Below, piece by piece: positions 17,563 to 26,536 of a stretch of DNA of 64,000 nt. Positions within the stretch are counted from its first letter, which is position 1. Every line of letters begins with the position of its first letter. The DNA comes from Acidobacteriota bacterium (GTDB taxonomy: Bacteria > Acidobacteriota > Terriglobia > Acidiferrales > UBA7541): the NCBI GenBank assembly GCA_003225315.1, contig QHZD01000027.1, positions 1-64,000 on the forward strand, read 5' to 3'. The notes under the pieces are model-generated. The model was not told where the DNA came from. It saw only the letters and a program-made list of their open reading frames with translations, and ran no database searches. Made by a program: the position numbers and the translations under genes.

Positions 17563-17773
17563 CAAGCTCGACCTCTCCGACATCCCGGAATCGACTGATG
17601 CCGAATTGCGCCGCGCCCGCAGAGTCGGCCGCCCTGTTTCGGGAAACGCAAAACAGCTCATCGCCATTCGCATCGCCCCGCAATTGCTTCGCCAGCTCCG
17701 CCGCATGGCCGCCAAGCAATCCAAACCCTACCAAACCCTCATCCACGAACTCCTCGAAAAATCCGCTCGCTGA
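17489..17773 (+). CDS. brnA: BrnA-type antitoxin
   Basis: The protein has 94 residues. The first 21 are basic and low-complexity; an internal Met at 17552 (MPDSKLDLSDIPE) may be the real start, which would cut the overlap with brnT to 11 bp. The C-terminus QLIAIRIAPQLLRQLRRMA plus KPYQTLIHELLEK is the ribbon-helix-helix DNA-binding region of BrnA. It should neutralise BrnT and repress the operon. The pair sits between the DUF1015 gene and a noncoding gap. Confidence 0.85.
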   Translation: MTKKSFASSARARRPAKNAKPMPDSKLDLSDIPESTDAELRRARRVGRPVSGNAKQLIAIRIAPQLLRQLRRMAAKQSKPYQTLIHELLEKSAR

Positions 17774-18089
17774 GTCGCCTAACCACTCTTTGTACCGGGA
17801 CCATTCGAATCACTAACAAGTTATCATTGACAACGTATTACTATCGTGCTACCATAATCTTTGAACTCGACGATCCATCCCCGTCTGTGGAGTGCGGTGG
17901 CTTGCCACCGCTTTTCCTTCTGCCCCGACTCACAACCTACTTCTCCCCCGAATCTCCGCGCCCGGAGTCTACGTCGACCGGGCCGGGGCGGACTCTGTGT
18001 AAAATCCGATCTTGCTCTTCGCTAACTCCCTAACTCCTTGGCTCTCTACACAATCTCTCTATACAGAGACTCTCCTCTGCGCAGAGGCT
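17774..18089. other. Noncoding gap after brnTA
   Basis: There are about 316 bp between brnA and the convergent YdeI-like gene. Apart from the GC-rich hairpin at 17894-17915, I see short direct repeats of ctctctacac/ctctctatac type near 18048-18064 but no gene. Confidence 0.5.
17894..17915 (+). terminator. GC-rich hairpin with T-run, terminator- or REP-like
   Basis: A perfect 7-bp stem, gcggtgg/ccaccgc, with a cttg loop is followed by tttt. It lies about 120 bp after brnA, in a gap between convergent genes. It could end transcription from either side or be a dispersed palindromic repeat. Confidence 0.5.
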
Positions 18090-18815
18090 CTACTCAAGTT
18101 CTTCGGGGGCGAATTCTTCGGGGGCGGACTTGGTTCTTGGTTTGCTGCCGGTGCGGGCGAGGGCGTCTTCCATCATTTTGGCGATGCGGCGGTCGCGGGA
18201 TTCGGGAGTACGGCAATAGAAGATGCCGAGCAACTGGTAGCGGCGCTGCAGCGGAGTCATGGACTGCCAGCCTTCGTAGGCGCGGGGATCCGTGGCGAAA
18301 GCCCGCTTGAGGATGGGAGGCAAGTCGAGTTCGGCTTCCATGGTGGACAGCAATTGTTCAGCAATTCGCTCGGCGCGGCGGACGCGGGCTTCGGGACTCT
18401 TTACGGCGACGATCCAATCGCAAATCCATTTGCGCATGGAAAAGCCGAGTGCGTCGAACCAGCGGCGGAACCCGCGGTCTTGCTTGAGGATGCGCTCGAA
18501 CTCGGCGGGGATGATGGCGACGCGTTTTGCGGTGTCCGGTTCGAGGCGAAAGTGCGCGGTGTCGCCGACGGAGACGTTGCCGCCGGTCTGCAAACTTTTT
18601 TTGATGAGCATGCACTGGTAGCCCTTGCTGGTGGGGAAGACCCAAGCGCGAAGCGGAAAGCCGTTGATTTCGCCTTTGACGCGGACTTTGGCGCGCGTTC
18701 CCCAAACTTTAGTGACGTCGAACGGGATGCGAATAAGAACAAAGTTGAAGCGTGAAGGGGGGCGCTCGAGGGTGGCTTTGAAGGATTTTGCAACGAGTTT
18801 GGGCTTCGACTTCAT
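18090..18815 (-). CDS. YdeI/OmpD-associated family protein with DUF1905 domain
   Basis: The protein has 241 residues. Residues about 15-100 have the DUF1905 beta-barrel pattern (FNFVLIRIPFDVTKVWG, GEINGFPLRAWVFPTSKGYQ and GDTAHFRLEPDT). The C-terminal third fits the YdeI-type 'bacteriocin-protection' segment, with LPPILKRAFATDPRAYEGWQ, MTPLQRRYQLLGIFYCRTPE and SRDRRIAKMMEDAL. The function is not established; relatives are small, soluble and widely distributed. It stands alone on the minus strand. Confidence 0.8.
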   Translation of the reverse strand: MKSKPKLVAKSFKATLERPPSRFNFVLIRIPFDVTKVWGTRAKVRVKGEINGFPLRAWVFPTSKGYQCMLIKKSLQTGGNVSVGDTAHFRLEPDTAKRVAIIPAEFERILKQDRGFRRWFDALGFSMRKWICDWIVAVKSPEARVRRAERIAEQLLSTMEAELDLPPILKRAFATDPRAYEGWQSMTPLQRRYQLLGIFYCRTPESRDRRIAKMMEDALARTGSKPRTKSAPEEFAPEELE

Positions 18816-19006
18816 GTGGAAGATGGAAAAGCGAAATTGGAAACTCCGAAATTAGAAATTGGGAAGAAAAAGATTCCGCGCTTCGACGCAGATTTTGCGC
18901 CTACTTTGCTTCTAAACAAAGGACAAGGTCAAGCACGAGCAGGCCCTCCGGCAAGGGCACACGCGCAAAACCAGCGTGCGCGGCACTCTTCATACGGCCT
19001 GGACGC

Positions 19007-19366
19007 TTAGGCTCCGGCGCCCTTGGAGAAGCTGGCGACGGCTTCCGCTTCGGTCTTGTACACATCGAAGACGGTCAGCAACTTGGTGATTTGCAGGACT
19101 TCCTGGAACTTGCTGCCCAAGTGGCAGAGCCGAAGCGAGGCGCCCTGCGTCTTCACGGTGTGATGCGAGGCGACCAGCGTGCCGAGGCCGGCGCTGTCAA
19201 TGAAGGTTACGTTGTCCATGTTGAGGACAATTTTCTTTTTTCCTTCGGCGAGCAGGCTTTTTACTTTCTCGCGCAAGGCATTGCTTTCCTCGCCGAGCAC
19301 AATGCGGCCGTCCAGCGCGACCACAGCCACGCCGTCCACTTCGCGGTTCGTCATCTTCAAAGCCAC
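19007..19366 (-). CDS. STAS-domain anti-sigma-factor antagonist
   Basis: This single-domain STAS protein has about 119 residues. The phosphorylatable serine is Ser58 in VTFIDSAGLGTLVASH, the motif typical of SpoIIAA/RsbV. It would bind and sequester an anti-sigma kinase when unphosphorylated. I use the GTG at 19366 because GAGGAGG lies 8 bases upstream; the ATG at 19354 and an upstream ATG at 19405 are less well placed. No partner kinase or sigma factor is in the window. Confidence 0.88.
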   Translation of the reverse strand: MALKMTNREVDGVAVVALDGRIVLGEESNALREKVKSLLAEGKKKIVLNMDNVTFIDSAGLGTLVASHHTVKTQGASLRLCHLGSKFQEVLQITKLLTVFDVYKTEAEAVASFSKGAGA

Positions 19367-19500
19367 GGTATTTTCCTCCTCATCGGAAAGCGGTTCCGGT
19401 GGCAACCCGCGCCGGAGCCGTAAAGCTTATCAAAACAGGATGTTCCCTGGAGCGTTGCATCGTAAGTCGAAGACCGGGCAACGGTCAAATCACCAGGCGG

Positions 19501-19722
19501 CTAATAGTAGTCCGCGCAGGACATGTAATAGCCGCATACCGGACAGATCAACTTACAGCGACGGGACTCCAACCGCTGCGAGCAAACGGGACAGTACCGC
19601 GAAGGATCTTCGGCAGGACAGGCGGGACTCGGGCTGCTCTGCGAGGCTCCAGAAGATGGAGCTACAGACTGTGCCGGCTCGGCCCGGACCTGCGCTGATT
19701 CCCACTTCGCGGCGCGTTCCAC
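19501..19722 (-). CDS. Small zinc-ribbon protein
   Basis: This is a 73-residue ORF with a GTG start. The N-terminal 40 residues are Ala/Ser/Pro-rich. The C-terminus has CPVC, then ICPVCGYYMSCADYY, giving two CxxC pairs of a zinc ribbon. I do not know a function. The dense, ordered Cys pairs and the strong Tyr-rich tail argue for a real gene despite its size. Confidence 0.6.
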   Translation of the reverse strand: MERAAKWESAQVRAEPAQSVAPSSGASQSSPSPACPAEDPSRYCPVCSQRLESRRCKLICPVCGYYMSCADYY

Positions 19723-19951
19723 GGCTGGACGGTTATAACACAGTGAAGGGAATAGGGGATAGGGAATAGGGAGCGAGGAAGGGGAGCGGACTGCACGGAG
19801 CCGAGGGGACGGGCGTACGGGCGCGAGAATTCAGAGGAAGAGACGAATTGGATTGAAACCCATGGCGTGGCGGGCGCATCCTTAGTTAGTGGCGATGGGC
19901 TCTTGATGATGGCTCATTGCCGGAAGGCCCAGAAGGCCGGGTGTTCAGGTG

Positions 19952-20746
19952 ATGACTATGGTGCGCCAAATTCTCCTCGCAGGTTTTGCCGCTTTTCTTC
20001 CCGTGGGCGTGCAAGCGCAAGAGCGCGGTGCGATGGCGCCGGTTTCGCATGCTGCGGCGGTTGCGCCGAGAGTGGCGATGGCGGCTCCGCACGCGGGCGT
20101 TTCGCAGATGGTGGGAGTGCCGCGGACGGTGGCAAGGGGCGGAATGGTTCGTCCGCGAACGGCGATGCCGATAGTGAGAACCCCCCGCCGGCCGGTCACA
20201 ACAGGAAGGCGCTTTGATCGATTTGGCAGAGAGGATATTGGCCGAAGACCGGGTTGCAACTCGGCGCCGGGATTGGGATTTGACGCGGTACACCAGGCAG
20301 CGGTGTGCGGATCAGGAATCGTGGGATCGCGTGGCCGCGGGGTGATTCCCGCTTTCTTTCCCTTTTTTGATGGCGGATTTTTTCTTCCAGGTTCGCAGGC
20401 GGCGGTAGAGGAAACTTCGAGGGCGGATGACGCAGCGGCGGAAGAGTCAGACATTGAAGCTCGGGAGACGAGCCGGCGTCACAGAGTCAGCGATGCGGTG
20501 GCGAATCCAGCGCCGGCGTCGACGAATGAAGCGGCCAGCGTCACATCGTCGGACAATGATGAATTTGTTTTTGTGCGGCGCGATGGGACGATATTTTTTG
20601 CGGTGGCCTATTCGTGGGAAAACGGAACGCTGCGCTACGTTACCAGCCAGGGATTGCGTCATACGGTCACGCAGGATGCGCTGGATCTGGACGCCACGAG
20701 GCAGTTCAACGAACAACGCGGATTGAATTTCCGATTGCCGGCGTAA
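19952..20746 (+). CDS. Secreted hypothetical protein
   Basis: The protein has about 264 residues. The N-terminus QILLAGFAAFLPVGVQAQ is a signal peptide. An Ala/Arg/Pro-rich low-complexity stretch follows (about 25-90), then a Gly/Phe-rich segment. The C-terminal 75 residues are conserved-looking: FVFVRRDGTIFFAVAYSWEN and LRYVTSQGLRHTVTQDALDL. I do not recognise the family. Several starts are possible (GTG 19949, ATG 19952, ATG 19958). Confidence 0.6.
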   Translation: MTMVRQILLAGFAAFLPVGVQAQERGAMAPVSHAAAVAPRVAMAAPHAGVSQMVGVPRTVARGGMVRPRTAMPIVRTPRRPVTTGRRFDRFGREDIGRRPGCNSAPGLGFDAVHQAAVCGSGIVGSRGRGVIPAFFPFFDGGFFLPGSQAAVEETSRADDAAAEESDIEARETSRRHRVSDAVANPAPASTNEAASVTSSDNDEFVFVRRDGTIFFAVAYSWENGTLRYVTSQGLRHTVTQDALDLDATRQFNEQRGLNFRLPA

Positions 20747-20749
20747 AGA

Positions 20750-21715
20750 CTAGTTTTTCGCAGGCTCCGGCATGACGTAGCCGGATTGTGCCGGAAGACC
20801 TGCGCGCTCCAACTGCACGGTGGTGTGTTCCACGCCAAATTCCTTCGAGGCTAGCTGCTTAATCGAGGCGAGAAGCCGCTCGCATTCGTCGAGATGCATA
20901 TCCGGAACGCGCGCGTGAAGACTGAGCGCGTGGTGGCCGCCGCCGAGGGACCACAAATGAACGTCATGCACTTCCTGCACGCCTTCGATCTTCAACATAG
21001 CGCGAGCGACGTCTTCCACTCGCAGATCAGGCGGGCGGCCCTCGAGAAGAATGTGCGAGGACTCGCGCAGGATGCCGACGCTGGACCACAGAACGAGCAA
21101 ACCGATGGCGAGGCCGAGAAGGGGATCGATCCAACGCGCGCCGGTCGCATGGATGATTAGCGCGCCGCCGATGATAGCGATGTTCGAAAGGGCATCACCG
21201 AAATTGTGAATGAGGATGCTGCGGAGGTTGAGATCGAGGCGTCCGCGGACGAGAGCGAGCGTGATGCCACCATTCACGGCGAGCGCGGCAACAGAAGTCC
21301 AAATCATCCAGCTTTCGACGACTTCCACGGGGGAGCGCAAGCGTTCGAAAGCTTCGTAACCGAGCCAGAGCGAAAGCAGGACTAAGACAAACGCGTTGGT
21401 ATACGCAGCGAGCGTGCCTGCGCGGTGATAGCCGTAGGTTTTTTCGGTGTCGGCGGGCCGTTCGGCCCAACGCATCGCAAGATAAGAAATACCCAGCGCG
21501 GGAATATCAGAGAGATTGTGGACGGCGTCGTTCAGAAGGGCAACGCTGCGTCCGAGAATGCCGCCAAAAACTTCCGCTAGCACGAGGCCAAGCGTGGCAA
21601 CCATGGCCCAGCCAAGCACCGAAGGGCGGAGCGTGGGGTGAACATGGCAGGCGTGAGCGTGGCCGGAGGAACGCGAATGCCCGGCGTGGCTATGGTCGTG
21701 GGAATGAGCGGCCAT
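20750..21715 (-). CDS. Cation diffusion facilitator (CDF) heavy-metal exporter
   Basis: The protein has 321 residues from the ATG at 21715, chosen over a GTG at 21733. A His-rich N-terminus (HSHDHSHAGH) leads into six membrane segments. The metal-site motifs are LLNDAVHNLSD in helix 2 and HNFGDALSN in helix 5, the H/D-xxx-D pairs of Zn/Cd/Co-exporting CDF proteins. The soluble C-terminal domain contains VHDVHLWSLGGGHHALSLHA, also typical. It ends 3 bp after the stop of the convergent secreted-protein gene. It would export Zn2+ or a similar ion by proton antiport. Confidence 0.92.
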   Translation of the reverse strand: MAAHSHDHSHAGHSRSSGHAHACHVHPTLRPSVLGWAMVATLGLVLAEVFGGILGRSVALLNDAVHNLSDIPALGISYLAMRWAERPADTEKTYGYHRAGTLAAYTNAFVLVLLSLWLGYEAFERLRSPVEVVESWMIWTSVAALAVNGGITLALVRGRLDLNLRSILIHNFGDALSNIAIIGGALIIHATGARWIDPLLGLAIGLLVLWSSVGILRESSHILLEGRPPDLRVEDVARAMLKIEGVQEVHDVHLWSLGGGHHALSLHARVPDMHLDECERLLASIKQLASKEFGVEHTTVQLERAGLPAQSGYVMPEPAKN

Positions 21716-21937
21716 CCGCCTTATTCTACTCACACGATGGCAGGGTGAGACATTATTTCATAGCATGGAGGGCCGCATTACAAACGAACGATTCTCCGTA
21801 CCGCGTCCAAGTCGCACGGCGAGAGATAGAGCAACGATTCAAGCGAGCGACAATGTGGTAGACCGCCCAAGTCGTTAAGACACTCCTTTTTTTGGGGAGC
21901 AAAGCTCTAAGTAGCAGAATGCGCTAGAATTACAAAC

Positions 21938-22027
21938 GGAGGAGTGGGTGAGTGGTTGAAACCGGCGGTCTTGAAAACCGTTAGACTCGAAAGGGTCTCG
22001 GGGGTTCGAATCCCTCCTCCTCCGCCA
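21938..22027 (+). tRNA. tRNA-Ser: tRNA-Ser(UGA), class II, CCA encoded
   Basis: The acceptor stem ggaggag pairs with ctcctcc, followed by a discriminator G and an encoded CCA. The anticodon loop is ctTGAaa (21970-21976), giving UGA for UCA codons. There is a long variable arm, and the T loop ttcgaat is intact. All arms fold by eye. No integrase or att-like repeat was seen next to it. Confidence 0.95.
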
Positions 22028-22153
22028 TAATTTGAGGCTTGAGTCGCGCCTTATCCAGTAGTGGGTCGCGTTTCGTTTATCTTTAGGCCATGCCGGAGAG
22101 ATTGTCCGCCCCGCATCCCTGCCCTCCGCGCCTAAACTGGAAATGCTCAGAGT

Positions 22154-23965
22154 ATGTCTTCCTCCCGCAGAATCGCCTGGATGTTGGGAACCTGGATCTT
22201 GATCCTCGTTATCTACTCGGCCGTGTCGCTTTTGCTAAGGCGCGGCTCGGATTCGCTCACCGCCTTCGGCAACATCGTGCAATGCGTCGTGCCGCTTTTC
22301 GCCAACGCGGGCCTGCTTTTGAATGCGGGAACGCCCCACTGGCGGAGAAATATCTTCTGGATGTTGCTCGCCATGAGCTGCACTCTCTGGATGATCGGAC
22401 AGTTTGAGTGGACTTACTATGAGGTTTACCTCCACCGGCCGCTCCCCGAGATGTACCCGGGAGACATCCTGTTTTTTCTGCGCGGAATCCCCATGATGGC
22501 AGCGATTGCCTTGCGTCCCCACCGCAAACGAGGGGAGATTCAGCTGCGTTTTGGTTACCTGGATTTTGTTTTGCTCTTGATCTGGTGGACCTTTCTTTAT
22601 GTTTTTGTGGTTCTGCCATGGTTGTATGCTGCGCCGTCTCTCGGCCAGTACAATCACACTTTCAATTTAGTCACCAACATCCAGAACATGGTGATCGTCG
22701 TCGGATGGGCCATTCTATGGCTGCAATCGAGCGGGGCGTGGCGGATTGTCTACGCTAATCTCTTCGGCACTTCGACAGTCTATATGTTTTCCTCGTTGAC
22801 CATCAATGTTGCCATCGACAGTCACAAGTATTACACGGGAAGTTTGTACGATCTCCAGCTCCTGTCAACTTTCCTGTGGTTTGCTCTTGCCGGCGTCATC
22901 GCTCATCAGAATCAAGACAGGCTGGATGCGCCCTCTGAAAACGCGTACGACTCGGATCCTGATTCAACTTCGGAAGAGAGTGTCTGGCCGGCCCGCCTGG
23001 CGATGGCCGCGGTGATTTCGCTTCCTCTATTCGCCATCTACACGCTGCGATTCAGCCAAGATGACGCCCAAGTTCGTGATTTCCGTCTCATGGCTACCCT
23101 GCTTGCCTCCGTTCCCCTCGCGTTGTTGATCTTTGTGCGGACACATCTGGCAGACCGGGACCGTTCGCGGTTGCTTGCGCAATCGGAACAATCCATCGAA
23201 AATCTGAAACGGCTGCAAGCCCAGATCGTACAATCCGAGAAGCTGGTCTCCCTGGGCCAGCTCGCCGCTGGGGCGGCGCACGAAATCAACAATCCGCTCG
23301 CCGCCATACTTGGCTTTTCCGATCTGCTTGCCGATGACCCGGCAATCCCGGAGAAGGCTCGCACAACCGCCTCAAAAATCAGAGATCAGGCGCGCCGCAC
23401 AAAGACTCTGGTCGGCAATCTCCTTAGTTTCGCCCGCCAGGTGCCCGCTGAACGCACGCTCCTTGATATCAACACGGTGGTCAACAATGCCGTGCAGCTT
23501 CGCGCACTTAATTTGCGCTCCGGGACAACGCGCGTTGAATTGCAGCTCGAATCCGTACTCCCGGGCGTTCGTGGGGACGGGAATCAATTGATGCAGGTTT
23601 TCTTCAACATTATCAGCAACGCGCTGGAAGCCATGGAGGCGGCTAACGGCGGGGTTCTGACAATCAAGACGATCCGCGACCGGGGAAACGTGGTGATTCT
23701 TTTCTCTGACACCGGCCCCGGCCTCAAGGACCCCCAACGCGTTTTCGATCCCTTCTATACGACTAAACCCGTTGGCAAGGGCACCGGCTTAGGTCTCAGC
23801 ATTTGCTTCGGGATCGTTCAGGAGCATGGCGGAAAAATTCTTTCCTATAACCGGCAGGAAGGCGGAGCCGTGTTCCGTGTTGAACTACCCGCGGTCTTGG
23901 CAGCCCTGCCGGCGAAGGAGTTGCAGCTCAGCACCGCATCGGCCACACGTCAAAAGCCTTCCTGA
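22154..23965 (+). CDS. Membrane sensor histidine kinase
   Basis: The protein has 603 residues. The N-terminal 330 residues hold about eight hydrophobic segments forming a membrane sensor, with no recognisable extracytoplasmic domain. A short coiled region (SEQSIENLKRLQAQIVQSEK) leads to the HisKA motif GAAHEINNPLAAIL with the phospho-His. The ATPase domain follows: N-box NIISNALEAM, G1 DTGPGL, F-box FDPFYTTKP and G2 GKGTGLGLSI. This is an NtrB-like class. No response regulator lies next to it; the signal is unknown. It is downstream of tRNA-Ser. Confidence 0.9.
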   Translation: MSSSRRIAWMLGTWILILVIYSAVSLLLRRGSDSLTAFGNIVQCVVPLFANAGLLLNAGTPHWRRNIFWMLLAMSCTLWMIGQFEWTYYEVYLHRPLPEMYPGDILFFLRGIPMMAAIALRPHRKRGEIQLRFGYLDFVLLLIWWTFLYVFVVLPWLYAAPSLGQYNHTFNLVTNIQNMVIVVGWAILWLQSSGAWRIVYANLFGTSTVYMFSSLTINVAIDSHKYYTGSLYDLQLLSTFLWFALAGVIAHQNQDRLDAPSENAYDSDPDSTSEESVWPARLAMAAVISLPLFAIYTLRFSQDDAQVRDFRLMATLLASVPLALLIFVRTHLADRDRSRLLAQSEQSIENLKRLQAQIVQSEKLVSLGQLAAGAAHEINNPLAAILGFSDLLADDPAIPEKARTTASKIRDQARRTKTLVGNLLSFARQVPAERTLLDINTVVNNAVQLRALNLRSGTTRVELQLESVLPGVRGDGNQLMQVFFNIISNALEAMEAANGGVLTIKTIRDRGNVVILFSDTGPGLKDPQRVFDPFYTTKPVGKGTGLGLSICFGIVQEHGGKILSYNRQEGGAVFRVELPAVLAALPAKELQLSTASATRQKPS

Positions 23966-24068
23966 CACTGTTCCAGTGTTGTGATATCTATCCGCTCTTT
24001 GTCCGGGAATCAACTTGAGTCGTGCTAGAGTTTTGCATTCCGTTTTCTAGGCCAGAATGGGAGCCGCG

Positions 24069-24857
24069 ATGACCGAAATGGCCATTCAGACGCAAAAACT
24101 GACCCGGACATTCGGGAATCTTACTGCGGTCGACGGTATCGATCTTCAAGTGACTGCGGGACAATTTTTCGGCTTTCTGGGGCCGAACGGCGCGGGAAAA
24201 TCGACGACCATCAAAATTCTGACCGGCTTGCTTGCGGCGACTTCTGGGAGCATGCAGGTTCTCGGCATGGACTTTGCCGCGAATCCTGTCGAGGTAAAGC
24301 GCCAGATCGGCGTTGTACCTGAAGGTATGGGCCTTTTCGAGCGCTTGACGGGTTCCGAGTATTTGAAATTTGTAGGCCGGATGTACGGCCTGGATCGCAC
24401 GACAACTCAGCACCGTTCGGAGGAGTTGCTGGATTTTATGCAGCTCGCTGATCGCCCCAAGACCATGATTGCGGATTACTCGCACGGAATGCAGAAGAAA
24501 CTTGCTCTCGCTGCCGCCGTGATTCACGGACCACGCGTTCTGTTTCTTGACGAGCCGTTCGAAGGCGTGGATGCCCTGGCGGCGGGGGCTCTGAAGGCGC
24601 TGCTGGCGCGCATGACGGAACGCGGTACAACCATCTTCTTGACGTCGCACGTCCTGGAAATCGTCGAGCGGCTGTGCAGCCACGTGGCCATCATCCATAA
24701 AGGCAAGCTTGTCGCGCAGGGTTCTCTGGAAGAGTTGCGCGCAGGAATATCGGGCGAGGCTGGGACCAAGACCACCCTCGAACAGATTTTCCTTTCAATT
24801 GTTGGTCAGGATGGCACGGAACGCCCGCAACTCGAGGAACTTTCATGGCTGATGTGA
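24069..24857 (+). CDS. ABC transporter ATP-binding protein (ABC-2 type)
   Basis: The protein has 262 residues from the ATG at 24069, which has GGGAG five bases upstream; an ATG at 24057 is possible. The Walker A is GPNGAGKST, the signature is YSHGMQKKLAL, the Walker B is VLFLDEPFEGVD, and the switch histidine is in LTSHVLE. The C-terminal tail fits drug/lipid/Na+ exporters of the CcmA/NatA class. It overlaps the permease gene by 13 bp, so the pair is one transcript. Confidence 0.92.
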   Translation: MTEMAIQTQKLTRTFGNLTAVDGIDLQVTAGQFFGFLGPNGAGKSTTIKILTGLLAATSGSMQVLGMDFAANPVEVKRQIGVVPEGMGLFERLTGSEYLKFVGRMYGLDRTTTQHRSEELLDFMQLADRPKTMIADYSHGMQKKLALAAAVIHGPRVLFLDEPFEGVDALAAGALKALLARMTERGTTIFLTSHVLEIVERLCSHVAIIHKGKLVAQGSLEELRAGISGEAGTKTTLEQIFLSIVGQDGTERPQLEELSWLM

Positions 24858-26497
24858 CGCAGTCCGTCGGCGTCTTCGAGCAAATCCGGCTGATCGCCGG
24901 ACTGCGCTGGCGAATTCTGCGGAACAGCCTGCGCAAGAGAAATAATCGCCTCGATCTGATGGGCTTGATTTTCACGGGCATCTTCAGCGGCATCCTGGTG
25001 ATTGGATTCTGTTTTGCATTTTACTCGGGCGCCTATGCCTTTGTTTCCCAAGGCCGTCTGGAGTGGATGGCATTGCTATTCTGGGGCATTTTCATTTTCT
25101 GGCAGGTTTTCCCGGTTTTTGTGGCGGGATTCGGGGCGAATTTCGAGTTTTGCATGCTCCTGCGTTTTCCGCTGAGCCTTCGCGCGTTTTACATCATTGG
25201 ATTGGCCTATGGGTTCGCCGATTTCTCGGCGCTCGCGTCGGTCATCTGGCTTCTGGCGATGACTGCCGGAGCCACGGTCGCCAAACCGGGCGTGGTGCCG
25301 GCCATGCTGTTGATCGTTGCTGCGTTTATGCTGCTCAACGTAACGCTGGAACGGCTCATTGGTTCCTGGCTGGAGCGCTTGCTGGCCCGCCGCCGCACGC
25401 GGGAACTTTTCTTCGGCTTGTTTATTCTCTCCATGGTTTCGTTGAATTTTATTTCGCCCCTAATGCAGCGCTACGGCGCTTCGGCGCGGCCGGTCTTTCT
25501 GCGCCTGCTTCCTTACTTTGCATGGTTTCCGCCCTCGCTTGCAGGCCGCGCCTTGGCTGAAATTGCCCGTCTTCAAGCGGCCGGTTTTCTATTGCATTTC
25601 GCGCTCCTTCTCCTGTACGTGATTCTGTTCAGCGCTTTCTTGTGGCGACGGTTTGCCGCGCAATACCGTGGGGAAGAGCTCAGCGAAACTGCGGCGCCGG
25701 TGCTCGCGGCCGCCCGCCCAATCGCAGAAAGGGACGACGCTCACGATCATTTAAGCTTGCTTTCGCCTATTGTGGCAGCGATCCTTCGCAAGGAGTTCCG
25801 CTATCTTACTCGCAACAGTTTTGCGTATTTCACGCTCCTGTTGCCGCCGTTGCTCATACTGATCTTTAGTATGAATTCTGCCGGGTGGCATCTAACGGTT
25901 GGCGGCAAAGGCATTTCCGCGGATATGTTTTTCCCCGGCATGATGGCCTATCTCATCCTGATTCTGATGGCGCCGGCCTACAACACCTTTGCCTACGAAG
26001 GCCGTGGAATTCAAACCTACTTCACCGCCCCGCTGCGCTTCCGAGATGTTTTACTGGGTAAGAATCTTATGCTCGTTCTGGTGCTCTCCGTGGAAATCTT
26101 GCTTTCCCTCGCCATGCTCGCATGGCGCGTCGGTCTGCCTTCACCCCCTATGCTCACAGCTACGTGCGCCGCGATCATTTTTACGATCGTGGGTCAGCTC
26201 AGCGTCGCCAACTGGTCCTCGATCACCTTCCCACGCAAGATGGAATTCGGACAGATGCGTGGCCAGCGGCAATCCGGAATGGCCGTGCTGGTTGCGTTTG
26301 GCTCGCAGATATTGATGGGTGGTATTTCGGCGGCGATTCTCTTCACCGGAAATTTGACCGGTAACCGCTGGCTTCCCGCTGAAGCGTTCGTATTACTTGC
26401 AGTCATGGCGGTGGGTGGCTACTTCGCGTCGCTTGACGCACTGACGCAACTCGCGGAGAAAAGGAAAGAAACCTTGATCGAAGCGCTGTGCCGGTAA
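24845..26497 (+). CDS. ABC-2-type transporter permease
   Basis: This is a 550-residue protein with about twelve hydrophobic segments, twice the size of a simple six-helix ABC-2 subunit, so it may act alone with a dimeric ATPase. It starts MADVTQSVGVFEQIRLIAGL and has a cytoplasmic loop around residues 270-310. The ATG overlaps the ATPase gene, with GAGGAAC upstream. The substrate is unknown; the neighbours are not obviously related to it. Confidence 0.88.
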   Translation: MADVTQSVGVFEQIRLIAGLRWRILRNSLRKRNNRLDLMGLIFTGIFSGILVIGFCFAFYSGAYAFVSQGRLEWMALLFWGIFIFWQVFPVFVAGFGANFEFCMLLRFPLSLRAFYIIGLAYGFADFSALASVIWLLAMTAGATVAKPGVVPAMLLIVAAFMLLNVTLERLIGSWLERLLARRRTRELFFGLFILSMVSLNFISPLMQRYGASARPVFLRLLPYFAWFPPSLAGRALAEIARLQAAGFLLHFALLLLYVILFSAFLWRRFAAQYRGEELSETAAPVLAAARPIAERDDAHDHLSLLSPIVAAILRKEFRYLTRNSFAYFTLLLPPLLILIFSMNSAGWHLTVGGKGISADMFFPGMMAYLILILMAPAYNTFAYEGRGIQTYFTAPLRFRDVLLGKNLMLVLVLSVEILLSLAMLAWRVGLPSPPMLTATCAAIIFTIVGQLSVANWSSITFPRKMEFGQMRGQRQSGMAVLVAFGSQILMGGISAAILFTGNLTGNRWLPAEAFVLLAVMAVGGYFASLDALTQLAEKRKETLIEALCR

Positions 26498-26536
26498 TGC
26501 CCTGGATTTTCCATTGTTACTTGCAAAACGCACTGC

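Noticed and set aside
19748-19772. Repeated gggaatagg motif
   Set aside because: Short low-complexity purine stretch; no gene, stem or second locus.
21938-22027. tRNA-Ser as integration site
   Set aside because: No integrase gene or duplicated 3' tRNA segment found on either side.
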